From Lachnospiraceae bacterium C6A11 (GTDB lineage Bacteria > Bacillota > Clostridia > Lachnospirales > Lachnospiraceae): a stretch of DNA of 64,000 nt. Within the stretch, counting starts at the first letter, position 1. Every line of letters starts with the position of its first letter. The translations under genes and the position numbers were made by a program. Where the stretch lies: contig JNKY01000017.1 of NCBI GenBank assembly GCA_000702245.1, positions 147,775 to 211,774 of the forward strand, given 5' to 3'. Below are positions 44,048-54,099 of this stretch, piece by piece. The notes beneath the pieces were generated by a model, which searched no databases, had not been told where the DNA came from, and was given only the letters and a program-made list of their open reading frames with translations.

Positions 44048-44080
44048 AACATCTCTTTTGATCGGTTACTTCGAGATGTT
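44048..44080 (-). other. Hairpin between murI and hisC
   Basis: Perfect 8-bp arms AACATCTC / GAGATGTT enclose a 17-nt loop, 43 nt upstream of the hisC start. Position and the loop's opening GAAG resemble repeats A-E, but the rest of the loop does not. No U-tract. Confidence 0.45.
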
Positions 44081-44081
44081 A

Positions 44082-44897
44082 TTAAATATGTCTGACTTCC
44101 TCCAGGCGGTTATGCATACGCATGATATGTGTAAGCATCTTCTCATCAGTGATAAGGCGTCCTGAAGCATAGTAAGTAACCTTTGGATGAGTAAGTACCT
44201 CTGTAGGCTCTTTATATTTTAGTTTTTTGTCGGTATTCTCGATGGTAAGACCGCATTTTCCGGCAAGATGCCGGATGGTTCCATTATTTCCGTCGATAAT
44301 CTCAATCTCATCTCCAAAGAGATTCCTATAAATAGGCTTGAAATAATTAAAATGCGTACAGCCAAGCACCAGTTCGGAATATACAGAAAGGTCGTAAGGC
44401 TTCAGCTCTTTAATCACATAATCATAAGCCTCATGAGATTCATACATTTCATTTTCAGCAAATTCGACGAGACGCGGCATAGGCAGAAGGTCACACAAAT
44501 GCTCTGTATCAACCTTATCTATCAGAGTCTTAAGCTTATTCTCCCTGATAGTGACCGGTGTAGCCATGACCATAACTCTTTTATTATGGCTGTTATGGAC
44601 TGCAGGTTTTACAGCCGGCTCCATACCGATTATCGGGATGTCGTAGAGCTTTCTCACCTTCTCTATTGCAACACTGGTTGCGGTATTGCAGGCGATGATC
44701 ACTACTTCTGCGCCCTTACTTATCAGGAACTCCACTATATCCGTTGTATATGAAATTATCTCCTCGGGCTTTTTCAGACCATAAGGCACATGATCCACAT
44801 CTGCATAGAATAAATACTCCTCATTCGGAAGCAGGTGAAATGCCTCATGCAGGACGGAAAGACCGCCCATGCCCGAATCCATAAGTCCTATTTTCAT
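44082..44897 (-). CDS. murI: Glutamate racemase
   Basis: A 271-residue racemase making D-glutamate for peptidoglycan. The two catalytic cysteines lie in VVIIACNTATSVA (about 68-80) and ELVLGCTHFNYF (about 178-189); the N-terminal GLMDSGMGGLSVL is typical. It overlaps the HMA gene's stop by four nt (ATGA), so the two are translated together. Confidence 0.95.
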   Translation of the reverse strand: MKIGLMDSGMGGLSVLHEAFHLLPNEEYLFYADVDHVPYGLKKPEEIISYTTDIVEFLISKGAEVVIIACNTATSVAIEKVRKLYDIPIIGMEPAVKPAVHNSHNKRVMVMATPVTIRENKLKTLIDKVDTEHLCDLLPMPRLVEFAENEMYESHEAYDYVIKELKPYDLSVYSELVLGCTHFNYFKPIYRNLFGDEIEIIDGNNGTIRHLAGKCGLTIENTDKKLKYKEPTEVLTHPKVTYYASGRLITDEKMLTHIMRMHNRLEEVRHI

Positions 44898-45142
44898 TTT
44901 GAGAAAAGTCCTTTTTTAACGTATTCTTCTGAGCTAAAAGAAGTAAAGGTATAACCTGTTTCTTCAACAGCCTTCTTAACAGCCTCTTCATCAAGCTCTG
45001 TTTCTGAAATGATCTCTGCGCATTTGTCTTTACGCGAAGCTTTAACCTTCTTAACGTCGAAGGCCTTTCTAAATGCATCATTCATATGTGCTTCACACAT
45101 ACCACACATCATTCCATCTATTCCAACTGTAGTCTTAAACAT
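44894..45142 (-). CDS. Heavy-metal-associated (HMA) domain protein
   Basis: An 82-residue ferredoxin-like HMA domain beginning MFKTTVGIDGMMCGMCEAHM. The metal-binding CxxC is CGMC at about residues 13-16. The C-terminal 20 residues extend beyond a standard 68-residue copper chaperone. It may bind copper or another soft metal; no P-type ATPase is adjacent. GGAGG precedes the ATG and a structured leader lies upstream. Confidence 0.85.
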   Translation of the reverse strand: MFKTTVGIDGMMCGMCEAHMNDAFRKAFDVKKVKASRKDKCAEIISETELDEEAVKKAVEETGYTFTSFSSEEYVKKGLFSK

Positions 45143-45164
45143 AGTTATCCTCCTTTATTTTTCA

Positions 45165-45223
45165 ATCTGCTGTGTAGATACGAATGCGTCGCGTGCCCCA
45201 TCTTTCGGTGGCTCGTATCAGAT
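45165..45223 (-). promoter_or_regulatory. Structured 5' leader upstream of the HMA gene
   Basis: The leader can fold as nested helices: outer ATCTG / CAGAT, then GATACGA / TCGTATC (45213-45219 with 45177-45183), enclosing a GC-rich part with GCCACC, GAAAGAT and GGGGCACGCGACGC. It ends about 20 nt before the ribosome-binding site. I cannot assign it to a known riboswitch class. Confidence 0.45.
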
Positions 45224-45237
45224 ATTCGTTAAACGAC

Positions 45238-45263
45238 ACAAGGCGGCAAAACTGCCGCCTTGT
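45238..45263. terminator. GC-rich hairpin between the DUF1858 and HMA genes
   Basis: Perfect 11-bp arms ACAAGGCGGCA / TGCCGCCTTGT with a 4-nt loop lie 30 nt past the DUF1858 stop. Only GTCGTTT follows on the minus strand, so it is a weak terminator or an mRNA-stabilising hairpin. A TG-extended TATAAT (45264-45269) directly abuts it. Confidence 0.55.
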
Positions 45264-45293
45264 ATTATAACACATTATGAAATAAATAACACT

Positions 45294-45653
45294 CTATTCT
45301 GCAGTTTCCTCAGTAGATTCTTCAACAGACTCTACAGGGGTTGCCAGACCAAGTTCAGCATTCAGATACTCTGTAACGTCATCCGGATCAAGTCCGTGAA
45401 CTATGCAGGCCTCTGCAAGAGATTCCATTTCCGCAGCGAAGCAGGTAATACAGCCCATTCCTATACTCATTAATATAACAGAGCTCTGCGGATGGAGTTT
45501 AAGGATATATTTAATATTCATATCCTTTGTAACAGGCTTTTTTGCTTCCTCAGCAAGATTAATATCTTCTTCAGAAGATACGCCCTCAGCTGTCTCAGTA
45601 ACAACTGTCTCAGTTTTATCTATCTCATTTTCCTTAATTAATTCGTTATCCAC
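45294..45653 (-). CDS. DUF1858-domain protein with acidic N-terminal extension
   Basis: A 119-residue protein. Residues 1-42 are acidic and low-complexity (for example EEDINLAEEAKK); residues 45-105 match the DUF1858 pattern, with MGCITCFAAEMESLAEAC and its CxxC, found in hybrid-cluster-associated redox proteins. The C-terminus is again acidic. A GTG start is supported by GAGGTG. It may be a thiol or metal-binding redox protein; the partner is unknown. The next gene carries another CxxC domain. Confidence 0.8.
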   Translation of the reverse strand: MDNELIKENEIDKTETVVTETAEGVSSEEDINLAEEAKKPVTKDMNIKYILKLHPQSSVILMSIGMGCITCFAAEMESLAEACIVHGLDPDDVTEYLNAELGLATPVESVEESTEETAE

Positions 45654-45773
45654 TTGATCACCTCATCATTAAATCACGATTTCCACATCATACTAATACG
45701 ATACAAGAAATAATTCAAGCGGAAAACGAGTTTTTGATATATTTATTAGCTATAGGTGTGTTTTAACGGATGA

Positions 45774-47414
<1,641 letters not shown>

Positions 47415-47419
47415 CTAAG

Positions 47420-47446
47420 ATCAACCAAATATAATTTACGGTTGAT
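47420..47446 (-). other. Hairpin in the groES-groEL gap
   Basis: ATCAACC / GGTTGAT arms with a 13-nt loop end 18 nt upstream of the groEL start. Such intercistronic hairpins can set the relative stability of the two messages. Confidence 0.45.
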
Positions 47447-47459
47447 ACTCTAACTTTTC

Positions 47460-47744
47460 CTACTCAACTACTGCAAGGATGTCGCCCTGCTTTACGATTG
47501 TATACTCATCGTCTCCGAACTTAACTTCGGTTCCAGCATATTTAGAATAAATAACCTTCTGTCCTACTTTAACTTCCATAGGAACCTTCTTGCCGTCTAC
47601 AACAGCTCCGGGACCTACTGCAACTACCTCTGAATATACAGGCTTTTCCTTAGAATTTCCTGTAAGGATGATTCCTGACTTAGTTGTTTCTTCAACCTCT
47701 GCTGACTTAAGTACAACTCTGTCGCCAAGTGGTGAAATCTTCAT
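47460..47744 (-). CDS. groES: Co-chaperonin GroES
   Basis: A 94-residue Hsp10. It begins MKISPLGDRVVLK, has the mobile-loop segment EETTKSGIILTG, and ends GDILAVVE. It caps the GroEL ring. It is first in the groESL operon, controlled by a CIRCE element. Confidence 0.98.
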   Translation of the reverse strand: MKISPLGDRVVLKSAEVEETTKSGIILTGNSKEKPVYSEVVAVGPGAVVDGKKVPMEVKVGQKVIYSKYAGTEVKFGDDEYTIVKQGDILAVVE

Positions 47745-47771
47745 ATTATCATTCCTCCTGTTTTATATGAT

Positions 47772-47798
47772 TTAGCACTCACTTAACTTGAGTGCTAA
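47772..47798 (-). promoter_or_regulatory. CIRCE operator (HrcA site) of groESL
   Basis: The exact consensus TTAGCACTC-N9-GAGTGCTAA, 28 nt upstream of groES. It binds the heat-shock repressor HrcA; hrcA itself is not in the window. Confidence 0.98.
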
Positions 47799-47808
47799 CA
47801 CAATTATC

Positions 47809-47836
47809 ATTATAGCAATATATAAATAAAAATCAA
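47809..47836 (-). promoter_or_regulatory. Promoter of groESL
   Basis: TTGATT (47831-47836) and TATAAT (47809-47814) on the minus strand with a 16-nt spacer, immediately upstream of CIRCE as expected for HrcA-repressed promoters. Confidence 0.8.
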
Positions 47837-47953
47837 GCCTAAATATGATAAATATTAGTGAAAATATCGTGAACTGATTACTGAAAAATACGATTCATGC
47901 TATTAACCATATATATGATTACATATACGATAATAATAGTCTTTGATCGATAA

Positions 47954-48982
47954 TTATTTCAGCTTGTTCTTGCCGTAAATAAACAAATATTGCTGAGCGT
48001 AGCCCGCATATTCACCAAAACGATCAGTGGCGAAAGCTTCGATCACATCCTTTGGTGTATCCTTATGGAAATATATATCTTCCATGATACGTTTCATCCA
48101 GACATCTACCGGGAAGGCTTCTCTTCTGCCAAGCCCGAAAAGAAGAACACAGTTTGCAACCTTTTCACCAACGCCTTTAATCTTCATAAGAAGCTGCCTT
48201 GCCTCATCGGTTGAAAGACCTTTGAAGCTATCTTCAGTAATCTCTCCTGAGATAGTTCTTCTGACAGCATCCATAATATACGGAGCTCTAAAGCCTGCCT
48301 TACAGGCTCTGATATCGTCCTCTGACAGTCTGTTCATTTCTTCTATCGTCGGGAAGCAGTATGATGTGATACTGAAATCATCAATGCAATTTGATTCTCT
48401 TTTCAGAAAATCATCACTGATCAAACCATTCTTGTATAGTTTTATTATTTCACTTTCTATTTTTCTGCCCGCCATCTCAGATAGCTGTCTCACGACCGCC
48501 TTGATCTGCGGTATCTGCTTATTCTGCGAGATGATAAAAGAAATCAGCGTTTCAAAATACTCCTGATGCAGAAGCCTGATTCCCGGATTCTCTCTTATAA
48601 CCTCTTCAAGCTCCGGACAGGCCTTGATGATCTCTTTCTTTATCCTGCCATAATCCGTCTCAATATCAAAATACCTCTTCCAGAAAATCTCATAATCTTC
48701 AAAAGAGGTATCATATAATGTCAGATTACAACCACGTGATGTATAATCCTGTAATGAATCAGAAGAGCTGCCATCAATATAACCTGAAGATTTATCGTGA
48801 ATAGTCTGAGACACAAAAAGTACTCTTCCGCCTGCAATTATCTTATATGCACAAAAAGAACTGTCAGTACCCGCATCCGTCCTGACGAAATTGAAGCACT
48901 GACCGCATTCCAAAGTCTGTTTAATATCAAAATCTGCTAAATCGGCAAGGACTAAGTCCTTGCCGTCAATAATAACTTTCAT
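47954..48982 (-). CDS. ogg: 8-oxoguanine DNA glycosylase
   Basis: A 342-residue OGG1-like base-excision repair enzyme. The HhH-GPD motif is GVGEKVANCVLLFGLGR with PVDVWMKR (about 270-300); the lysine in EKVANC aligns with the catalytic lysine of OGG1, and the aspartate is in PVDVW. The N-terminal domain has ECGQCFNFVR as in clostridial and human OGG1. The length fits the OGG1 type. About 115 nt of AT-rich sequence without clear signals separates it from the groESL promoter. Confidence 0.92.
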   Translation of the reverse strand: MKVIIDGKDLVLADLADFDIKQTLECGQCFNFVRTDAGTDSSFCAYKIIAGGRVLFVSQTIHDKSSGYIDGSSSDSLQDYTSRGCNLTLYDTSFEDYEIFWKRYFDIETDYGRIKKEIIKACPELEEVIRENPGIRLLHQEYFETLISFIISQNKQIPQIKAVVRQLSEMAGRKIESEIIKLYKNGLISDDFLKRESNCIDDFSITSYCFPTIEEMNRLSEDDIRACKAGFRAPYIMDAVRRTISGEITEDSFKGLSTDEARQLLMKIKGVGEKVANCVLLFGLGRREAFPVDVWMKRIMEDIYFHKDTPKDVIEAFATDRFGEYAGYAQQYLFIYGKNKLK

Positions 48983-49013
48983 TTATTTGTATTTCCCTTT
49001 TTCAAACCGGAAA

Positions 49014-49604
49014 TTAAGGATACATCTGAGGAACGGTCATGCCGCCGTTCAGATAATCCCTGTAGGAATGGAGCTCACCCTCGAAGGTTTTCTCAAGCTT
49101 GTCGCAGTTCCTGAAATCATCAGGGATAACCTTTGAAGGCTTCTTGTCGAAGAGATCGACGCCGCCCATCTGCAGCACCTTGTCAACAAACTGTGAGCAG
49201 AAATACTTGTATTTCCTCTCAAAGCCAAGGTGGAAGTAAATAGAAAGAACTCCAAGATAATTATATTTATATTTCTCTCTGTCAGCCTTGAATATCTCGA
49301 TAGCCTGCTTAATATCCTCGTACTGGGCATCTGTCACCCTGAGTCGGAGCACCTGGCATTTGGTCTTAACGTCCCTGCCAAATATGCCCGAATTGATATC
49401 CTCATCGATGAAGCCGCAGTTAAAAGGATTACGAACGCCCTTACGTGCAAAGCTGTAAAGCTCGTAAAGATTTTCATCAAGAGCTATAGAAACATGAACA
49501 TAAGGCATTCTCTTAAAGAAGTGGATCACCCTCGAAGGTACCGTGGTGGTCTTCGTAAGCAAAATATAAACATTTTTCTTTTGTTTCTTTTTCTTCTTAC
49601 TCAT
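49014..49604 (-). CDS. NlpC/P60-superfamily (YiiX-like) protein
   Basis: A 196-residue protein. After a lysine-rich start, the segment VHVSIALDENLYELYSFARKG and then FCSQFVDKVLQMGG carries the histidine and cysteine expected for a permuted papain-like amidase. The order H before C matches YiiX/YebB-type NlpC/P60 enzymes. No signal peptide. The substrate is unknown. I chose the ATG at 49604; a TTG at 49643 is possible and neither has a good ribosome-binding site. Confidence 0.7.
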   Translation of the reverse strand: MSKKKKKQKKNVYILLTKTTTVPSRVIHFFKRMPYVHVSIALDENLYELYSFARKGVRNPFNCGFIDEDINSGIFGRDVKTKCQVLRLRVTDAQYEDIKQAIEIFKADREKYKYNYLGVLSIYFHLGFERKYKYFCSQFVDKVLQMGGVDLFDKKPSKVIPDDFRNCDKLEKTFEGELHSYRDYLNGGMTVPQMYP

Positions 49605-49719
49605 ATCGCTTATACTAATCAAACACTGTGTTACTTGGCTCAATTACATATTCTTAGTCATACCTTAAAATAAGCTGAAAAAATCACCGATATAACATAG
49701 AATTCCGACATCAATAATT

Positions 49720-49748
49720 AATATAATAAGGTTTATGCCAAAAATCAA
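49720..49748 (-). promoter_or_regulatory. Promoter upstream of the NlpC/P60-like gene
   Basis: TTGATT (49743-49748) and TATATT (49720-49725) on the minus strand with a 17-nt spacer, in the 145-nt gap after glnS. Confidence 0.65.
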
Positions 49749-49788
49749 TAGCAATTTCTTGCTAAAAATACAGATAATTTCCGACAAA

Positions 49789-51453
49789 TTATTGTGCAGG
49801 CTTATAGCTGCTCTTAAGAGAAACTATCCTGTTAAATACAGGTGCGCCTTCCTTCGAATCCTTGCTGTCAACGCAGAAATATCCGTTTCTGATGAACTGG
49901 AAGCTCTCTCCGGCAGCTGCATTCTTAAGTGAAGCCTCTAGCTTTGCATTTTCGATAATTGTAAGAGAATCAGGGTTGAAGTTGATAGAACCGTCTTCGT
50001 TAAGCTTGCCCTTCTCTTCATCAACAAGGTTCTCGTAAAGTCTGACAGTGCAGTTAGCTGCATCAGCTGCATTTACCCAATGAATGGTTCCCTTAACCTT
50101 TCTCTCTGTGAAGTTGTTGCCTGATCTTGTAGCAGGATCGTAGGTGCAGTGGATAACGGTGATATTTCCGTTCTCATCCTTCTCAAAGTCTACGCACTTA
50201 ACAAAGTATGCGCCCTTAAGACGAACCTCATTTCCAGGGAAGAGTCTGAAATACTTCTTAGGCGGCTCCTCCATGAAGTCCTCACTTTCAATATAAAGTT
50301 CTCTTGAGAAGGTGATCTTTCTTGTACCTGCTTCAGGATCATCAGGATTGTCCTCAATATCGAACTCCTCTGTCTGTCCCTCAGGATAATTGTCGATAAC
50401 AAGCTTTACAGGATCAAGTACAGCCATCATACGAGGAACCTTGGTCTTAAGATCCTCTCTGATAACATACTCAAGCATAGCATAATCAACAGATGCCTGG
50501 CTCTTACTAACGCCGATAAGCTCCATAAACTTCTTAAGTGCCTCAGGTGTGAAGCCGCGGCGTCTGAGTGACGCGATAGTTACAAGTCTCGGATCATCCC
50601 AGCCGTCAACTGTGCCGTCCTCAACGAGTGCCTTAATATATCTCTTACCTGTGATTACATTTGTAAGATAAAGCTTAGCAAACTCAATCTGCTTTGGAGG
50701 GTTCTCATACTCAAGTTCTGAAACAACCCAGTCATAGAGAGGTCTGTGATCCTCGAACTCAAGAGTACAGATTGAATGAGTAACGCCCTCGATAGCGTCC
50801 TCAATCGGATGAGCGAAGTCATACATAGGATAGATGCACCACTTATCGCCTGTATTATGATGAGTCATCCTTGCAATTCTGTAAATAACAGGATCACGCA
50901 TATTGATATTTGGCGAGCTCATATCTATCTTCGCACGGAGAACCTTAGAACCATCAGGGAATTCGCCATTCTTCATAGCTTCAAAAAGCTCAAGATTTTC
51001 CTCGACGATTCTGTCCCTGTAAGGGCTGTTCTTTCCCGGCTCGGTAAGAGTTCCTCTGTATTCTCTGATCTCATCAGCAGAAAGGTCGCAGACATAAGCC
51101 TTGCCCTTCTTGATAAGTTTAACAGCAGCTTCATACATCTGGTCGAAATAATTCGATGCGAAGAATATCTCGCCTCTGAAATCAGCGCCAAGCCACTCAA
51201 CGTCCTTAACGATTGAATCAACGAATTCAGTCTTCTCCTTTGTAGGATTTGTATCATCGAATCTTAAGTTGAACTGGCCGTTATATTCCTTGGCAAGTCC
51301 GTAATTAAGAAGTATGGACTTAGCATGACCGATATGCAGGTAACCGTTTGGCTCCGGCGGAAATCTTGTAACGATCTTCGCGTATTTCCCTTCTGCAAGA
51401 TCCTTATCAATGATCTGCTCTATAAAATTCTTAGAAACTACTGCTTCTTCCAT
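49789..51453 (-). CDS. glnS: Glutaminyl-tRNA synthetase
   Basis: A 554-residue class I synthetase of the GlnRS type. The HIGH motif is [15 protein letters not shown] (about 31-45) and the anticodon-binding barrels are C-terminal. The KMSKS-equivalent loop reads [12 protein letters not shown] (about 255-266), where E. coli GlnRS has VMSKRKL, so the motif serine is replaced by glycine. GDWDDPRL-like [17 protein letters not shown] follows as in all GlnRS. The gene implies direct Gln-tRNA charging. Confidence 0.95.
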   Translation of the reverse strand: MEEAVVSKNFIEQIIDKDLAEGKYAKIVTRFPPEPNGYLHIGHAKSILLNYGLAKEYNGQFNLRFDDTNPTKEKTEFVDSIVKDVEWLGADFRGEIFFASNYFDQMYEAAVKLIKKGKAYVCDLSADEIREYRGTLTEPGKNSPYRDRIVEENLELFEAMKNGEFPDGSKVLRAKIDMSSPNINMRDPVIYRIARMTHHNTGDKWCIYPMYDFAHPIEDAIEGVTHSICTLEFEDHRPLYDWVVSELEYENPPKQIEFAKLYLTNVITGKRYIKALVEDGTVDGWDDPRLVTIASLRRRGFTPEALKKFMELIGVSKSQASVDYAMLEYVIREDLKTKVPRMMAVLDPVKLVIDNYPEGQTEEFDIEDNPDDPEAGTRKITFSRELYIESEDFMEEPPKKYFRLFPGNEVRLKGAYFVKCVDFEKDENGNITVIHCTYDPATRSGNNFTERKVKGTIHWVNAADAANCTVRLYENLVDEEKGKLNEDGSINFNPDSLTIIENAKLEASLKNAAAGESFQFIRNGYFCVDSKDSKEGAPVFNRIVSLKSSYKPAQ

Positions 51454-51471
51454 TATGTCCTCCGAAATATT

Positions 51472-54081
51472 TTATTTATCAATTCCTGACGGAAATACTA
51501 TATCATCATCTGAAACAGTCTGTACAGGCTCTTCTTTAGATTCCTCGACAGTTTTTCTGATATTTGCAAATGCGGCTGCTGCTGCGCTGACAGTCGGATC
51601 AGCTTTAACTGCATTCAGTGAACGACTTGTCTCTGAACCGACGATCACATCTGTGATATCTGTTGTAGCCTGCTCTGCAGCACTTGCTATCTCATTATAT
51701 TTATCTTCTTCGATTACGTCAAATGCAGAATCAATTCCGTAAGGTCTCGTCTTCATAGCAGCCTCTCTGCTTGACTCCTCTGAAACAGGAGGGACGTTTA
51801 CGCTGCTGTTGTTATCGATGGCATCTTCAAGCTGGATTCCAATTGTATCATCTGTAACCTTCTTAGAACTGCTTTCGCCGGACATAACGCCAGACGCGTT
51901 GATTCCACCGGCTTCTGTTGTTGCGAAAATACTTCCGGCAACGCTTGCATAATCTCTATCGGACTTAGCAGCTGATCTTGTGTAAGAGCCCATACTTACC
52001 ATACCTGATGTATTTGTAACCTCTGATGCTTCAACTACTTCAGATATCTCAATCTTTCCGGTAACTCCGCCATCATACTTCTTGAAGGTTGTTGATGCAT
52101 AATGATCTGCGGCTGTTCTTACAGGTGATTCTTCTACATATGTTGGCTGTGCAGGCTGCGCAGGCTGTTCCGGCTGCTCATATGCAGGCTGTTCATATGC
52201 AAGCTGAGCTTCCTGGGCAAAAGCAGATGTTTCATCATAAGCCTCCGGAGCCTCCTCAGCATATTCCTCGGCAGCTTCTTCGTAAGATGAATTTTCTTCC
52301 ACTGCCTCGTCTATTTCCTGATCATAATAGTCTTCAGAAGCTTCCTGTACTGCTTCACCGCTGTATTCTTCAGAATATTCTTCCGGCTGTTCCTCAACAT
52401 ACTGATCTTCTGCATACTCTTCTGTAGCATATTCATCAGCAGCTTCTTCAGCTACCTGAGCTTCATCAAAAACCTTCTCAGGATCCTCGAAGAATTCATC
52501 TGTGTCCTTCTCGTATTCCTCTACGTTATCCTCATCAAAGTCAAGCTCCTCATCTACGCCCTTGACCTTTTCCTTCTTCTCAAGCTTACGTGAAACGTTG
52601 CCGAGACGGATAACAAGGATGATCGTTGCTATGCAGAGAAGGATGAACATTGCTGTCATGCCGATAAGCATGATCTTAAGGTTCTTCTTTGAGAAGAAGC
52701 CCTTATCTTCAACCTTCTTAGTATTATCGATTACAATTGTATTTACCTTTTCGGTTGTAGCTTCTGTAACAGCTTCGGTTGTCGGCTCCGGATCAGGGAC
52801 GATCTTTGAGTATCTCATGAAGCTCTTGGTCTTAGCATCATAGAGATAATAATTATCATCACCGTTTACTTCATAGCCGTATACGAGGTAAATATCCTTA
52901 TCAAGATCCGATACGTAAGCCTTAACTGTTTCTTCACCAATCTTAAGCTGAGTTTCGGTGAATGCATCCAAACGGAACGAAGAAGTTGCAGGATAATCAA
53001 CGATTATAATTCTCTGCTTCTCTGAAGAATATTCCTGATATTTTTTAATGTAGTTATCTTTTTCATCAAGGAAATACCATGTTTCCGGTGTATCATCCTG
53101 TCCCTCAGCTACTTCCTGAGCCTTGAGGCAGATAACCTTGAACTTCTTATTCGGAGACTCGTAAGCCTTAACAACCCACTTATCAAACTTAGCTGTTGTC
53201 TCTGTAAAGCCTTCCGGTGGATCGATGGAAATATCTTCCAATACATCATATTTCTTGCCGTCAATAGTTGCTATTGGATCGCCGAGGTCCTCACCAACTG
53301 TGATATTGATAACGTAAGTCTTGTAAGCACCATTCTCGGCGGTTACGGTGATCTTTGCTGTATTTGTGCCCTTTTCGAGGTCCTCGTTACCGCTGATGTA
53401 AACCTGTGCCTTCTCGTCCTCTGCAACAGCGGAGATGTTAACCTTCTTTACAGTCTCTTCAACCTGGAGCTTATACTCTGTAACTGATGACGAGAATTCC
53501 GGCTCAAGCTTTCCCGGATCAACGGAAAGGCTGAGAAGGTTGTTATTATCCGAAAGGTCTGATTTTGTAGTAGCTTCTGTTGTTGTCTCGCTTGTGGACT
53601 CTGAGGTTGACTCTGTAGTCTTCTCGGTTGTAGCTTCTGTTGTTGCCTCAGTGGTTGTTGCGGAAGGATCAACGATAGTGATTGATGCTCCCTGCTCTGT
53701 TACATTTACCCTTTCAGTATCCATTCCATAGCCTTCGGTATATGTTTGTACATAAGCATCTCCGGCAGCAATCGCTTTAAAAGTCACCGAAGAACTACCC
53801 GAACTTCCCGAAATGTTAACAGTACTTCCTGAACTTACTAGCTGAAGCAGACTGCTGTCATAACTAATTGAAATATCACAGGAAACGAAATCATTAGCAC
53901 TTATACTAACGGTAACCTCAACAGTATCTCCAACATTAATAGTACCAGAACTGACATATAAAGTCAGATCAACATCAGTTGCTGCTTGTGACTCTCTGCC
54001 GCTGTTTCCAAGCGCTGCAAAAAGCATAAGTGCAAACGATATGATAAGTGATAATGTTTTTTTTGCTTTGTTCTTCATCAT
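51472..54081 (-). CDS. Cohesin-domain transmembrane protein with long acidic cytoplasmic tail
   Basis: An 869-residue surface protein. A signal peptide (about 1-34) is followed by a cohesin-like beta-sandwich (about 35-138: DVDLTLYVSSGTINVGDTVEV and SCDISISYDSSLLQLV), a Thr/Glu/Ser linker, a cadherin-like beta-sandwich domain (PF12733-like, about 178-265), an unassigned region, a second Thr-rich linker, one membrane helix (LIGMTAMFILLCIATIIL) and a basic stop-transfer stretch (RKLEKKEKVK). About 350 residues then lie inside the cell: first very rich in Glu, Asp, Tyr and Ala, then Pro/Gln repeats (YEQPAYEQP). The downstream neighbour carries a dockerin, the expected ligand. Confidence 0.85.
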   Translation of the reverse strand: MMKNKAKKTLSLIISFALMLFAALGNSGRESQAATDVDLTLYVSSGTINVGDTVEVTVSISANDFVSCDISISYDSSLLQLVSSGSTVNISGSSGSSSVTFKAIAAGDAYVQTYTEGYGMDTERVNVTEQGASITIVDPSATTTEATTEATTEKTTESTSESTSETTTEATTKSDLSDNNNLLSLSVDPGKLEPEFSSSVTEYKLQVEETVKKVNISAVAEDEKAQVYISGNEDLEKGTNTAKITVTAENGAYKTYVINITVGEDLGDPIATIDGKKYDVLEDISIDPPEGFTETTAKFDKWVVKAYESPNKKFKVICLKAQEVAEGQDDTPETWYFLDEKDNYIKKYQEYSSEKQRIIIVDYPATSSFRLDAFTETQLKIGEETVKAYVSDLDKDIYLVYGYEVNGDDNYYLYDAKTKSFMRYSKIVPDPEPTTEAVTEATTEKVNTIVIDNTKKVEDKGFFSKKNLKIMLIGMTAMFILLCIATIILVIRLGNVSRKLEKKEKVKGVDEELDFDEDNVEEYEKDTDEFFEDPEKVFDEAQVAEEAADEYATEEYAEDQYVEEQPEEYSEEYSGEAVQEASEDYYDQEIDEAVEENSSYEEAAEEYAEEAPEAYDETSAFAQEAQLAYEQPAYEQPEQPAQPAQPTYVEESPVRTAADHYASTTFKKYDGGVTGKIEISEVVEASEVTNTSGMVSMGSYTRSAAKSDRDYASVAGSIFATTEAGGINASGVMSGESSSKKVTDDTIGIQLEDAIDNNSSVNVPPVSEESSREAAMKTRPYGIDSAFDVIEEDKYNEIASAAEQATTDITDVIVGSETSRSLNAVKADPTVSAAAAAFANIRKTVEESKEEPVQTVSDDDIVFPSGIDK

Positions 54082-54099
54082 AAGACCCCTTTATATTTT

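Noticed and set aside
45165..45223. HMA-gene leader as a c-di-GMP-I riboswitch
   Set aside because: A GAAA turn and GGGGCACGC are loosely reminiscent of the class, but the conserved receptor and ligand-binding segments are not in the right order.
47840..47953. Further hairpin-repeat copy between groES and ogg
   Set aside because: An ATCGTATTTTTCAG segment is present but there are no arms longer than four bases and the loop does not match.
51700..53700. Repeated GAA/GCT and ACT-rich tracts in the cohesin gene
   Set aside because: They encode the Glu/Ala/Tyr tail and Thr-rich linkers of one reading frame and are not independent DNA repeats or a CRISPR array.
53435..53731. Plus-strand open frame with Val/Ser repeats within the cohesin gene
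   Set aside because: It is the mirror of the Thr/Glu linker coding sequence; it lacks a ribosome-binding site and the minus-strand frame has clear domains.
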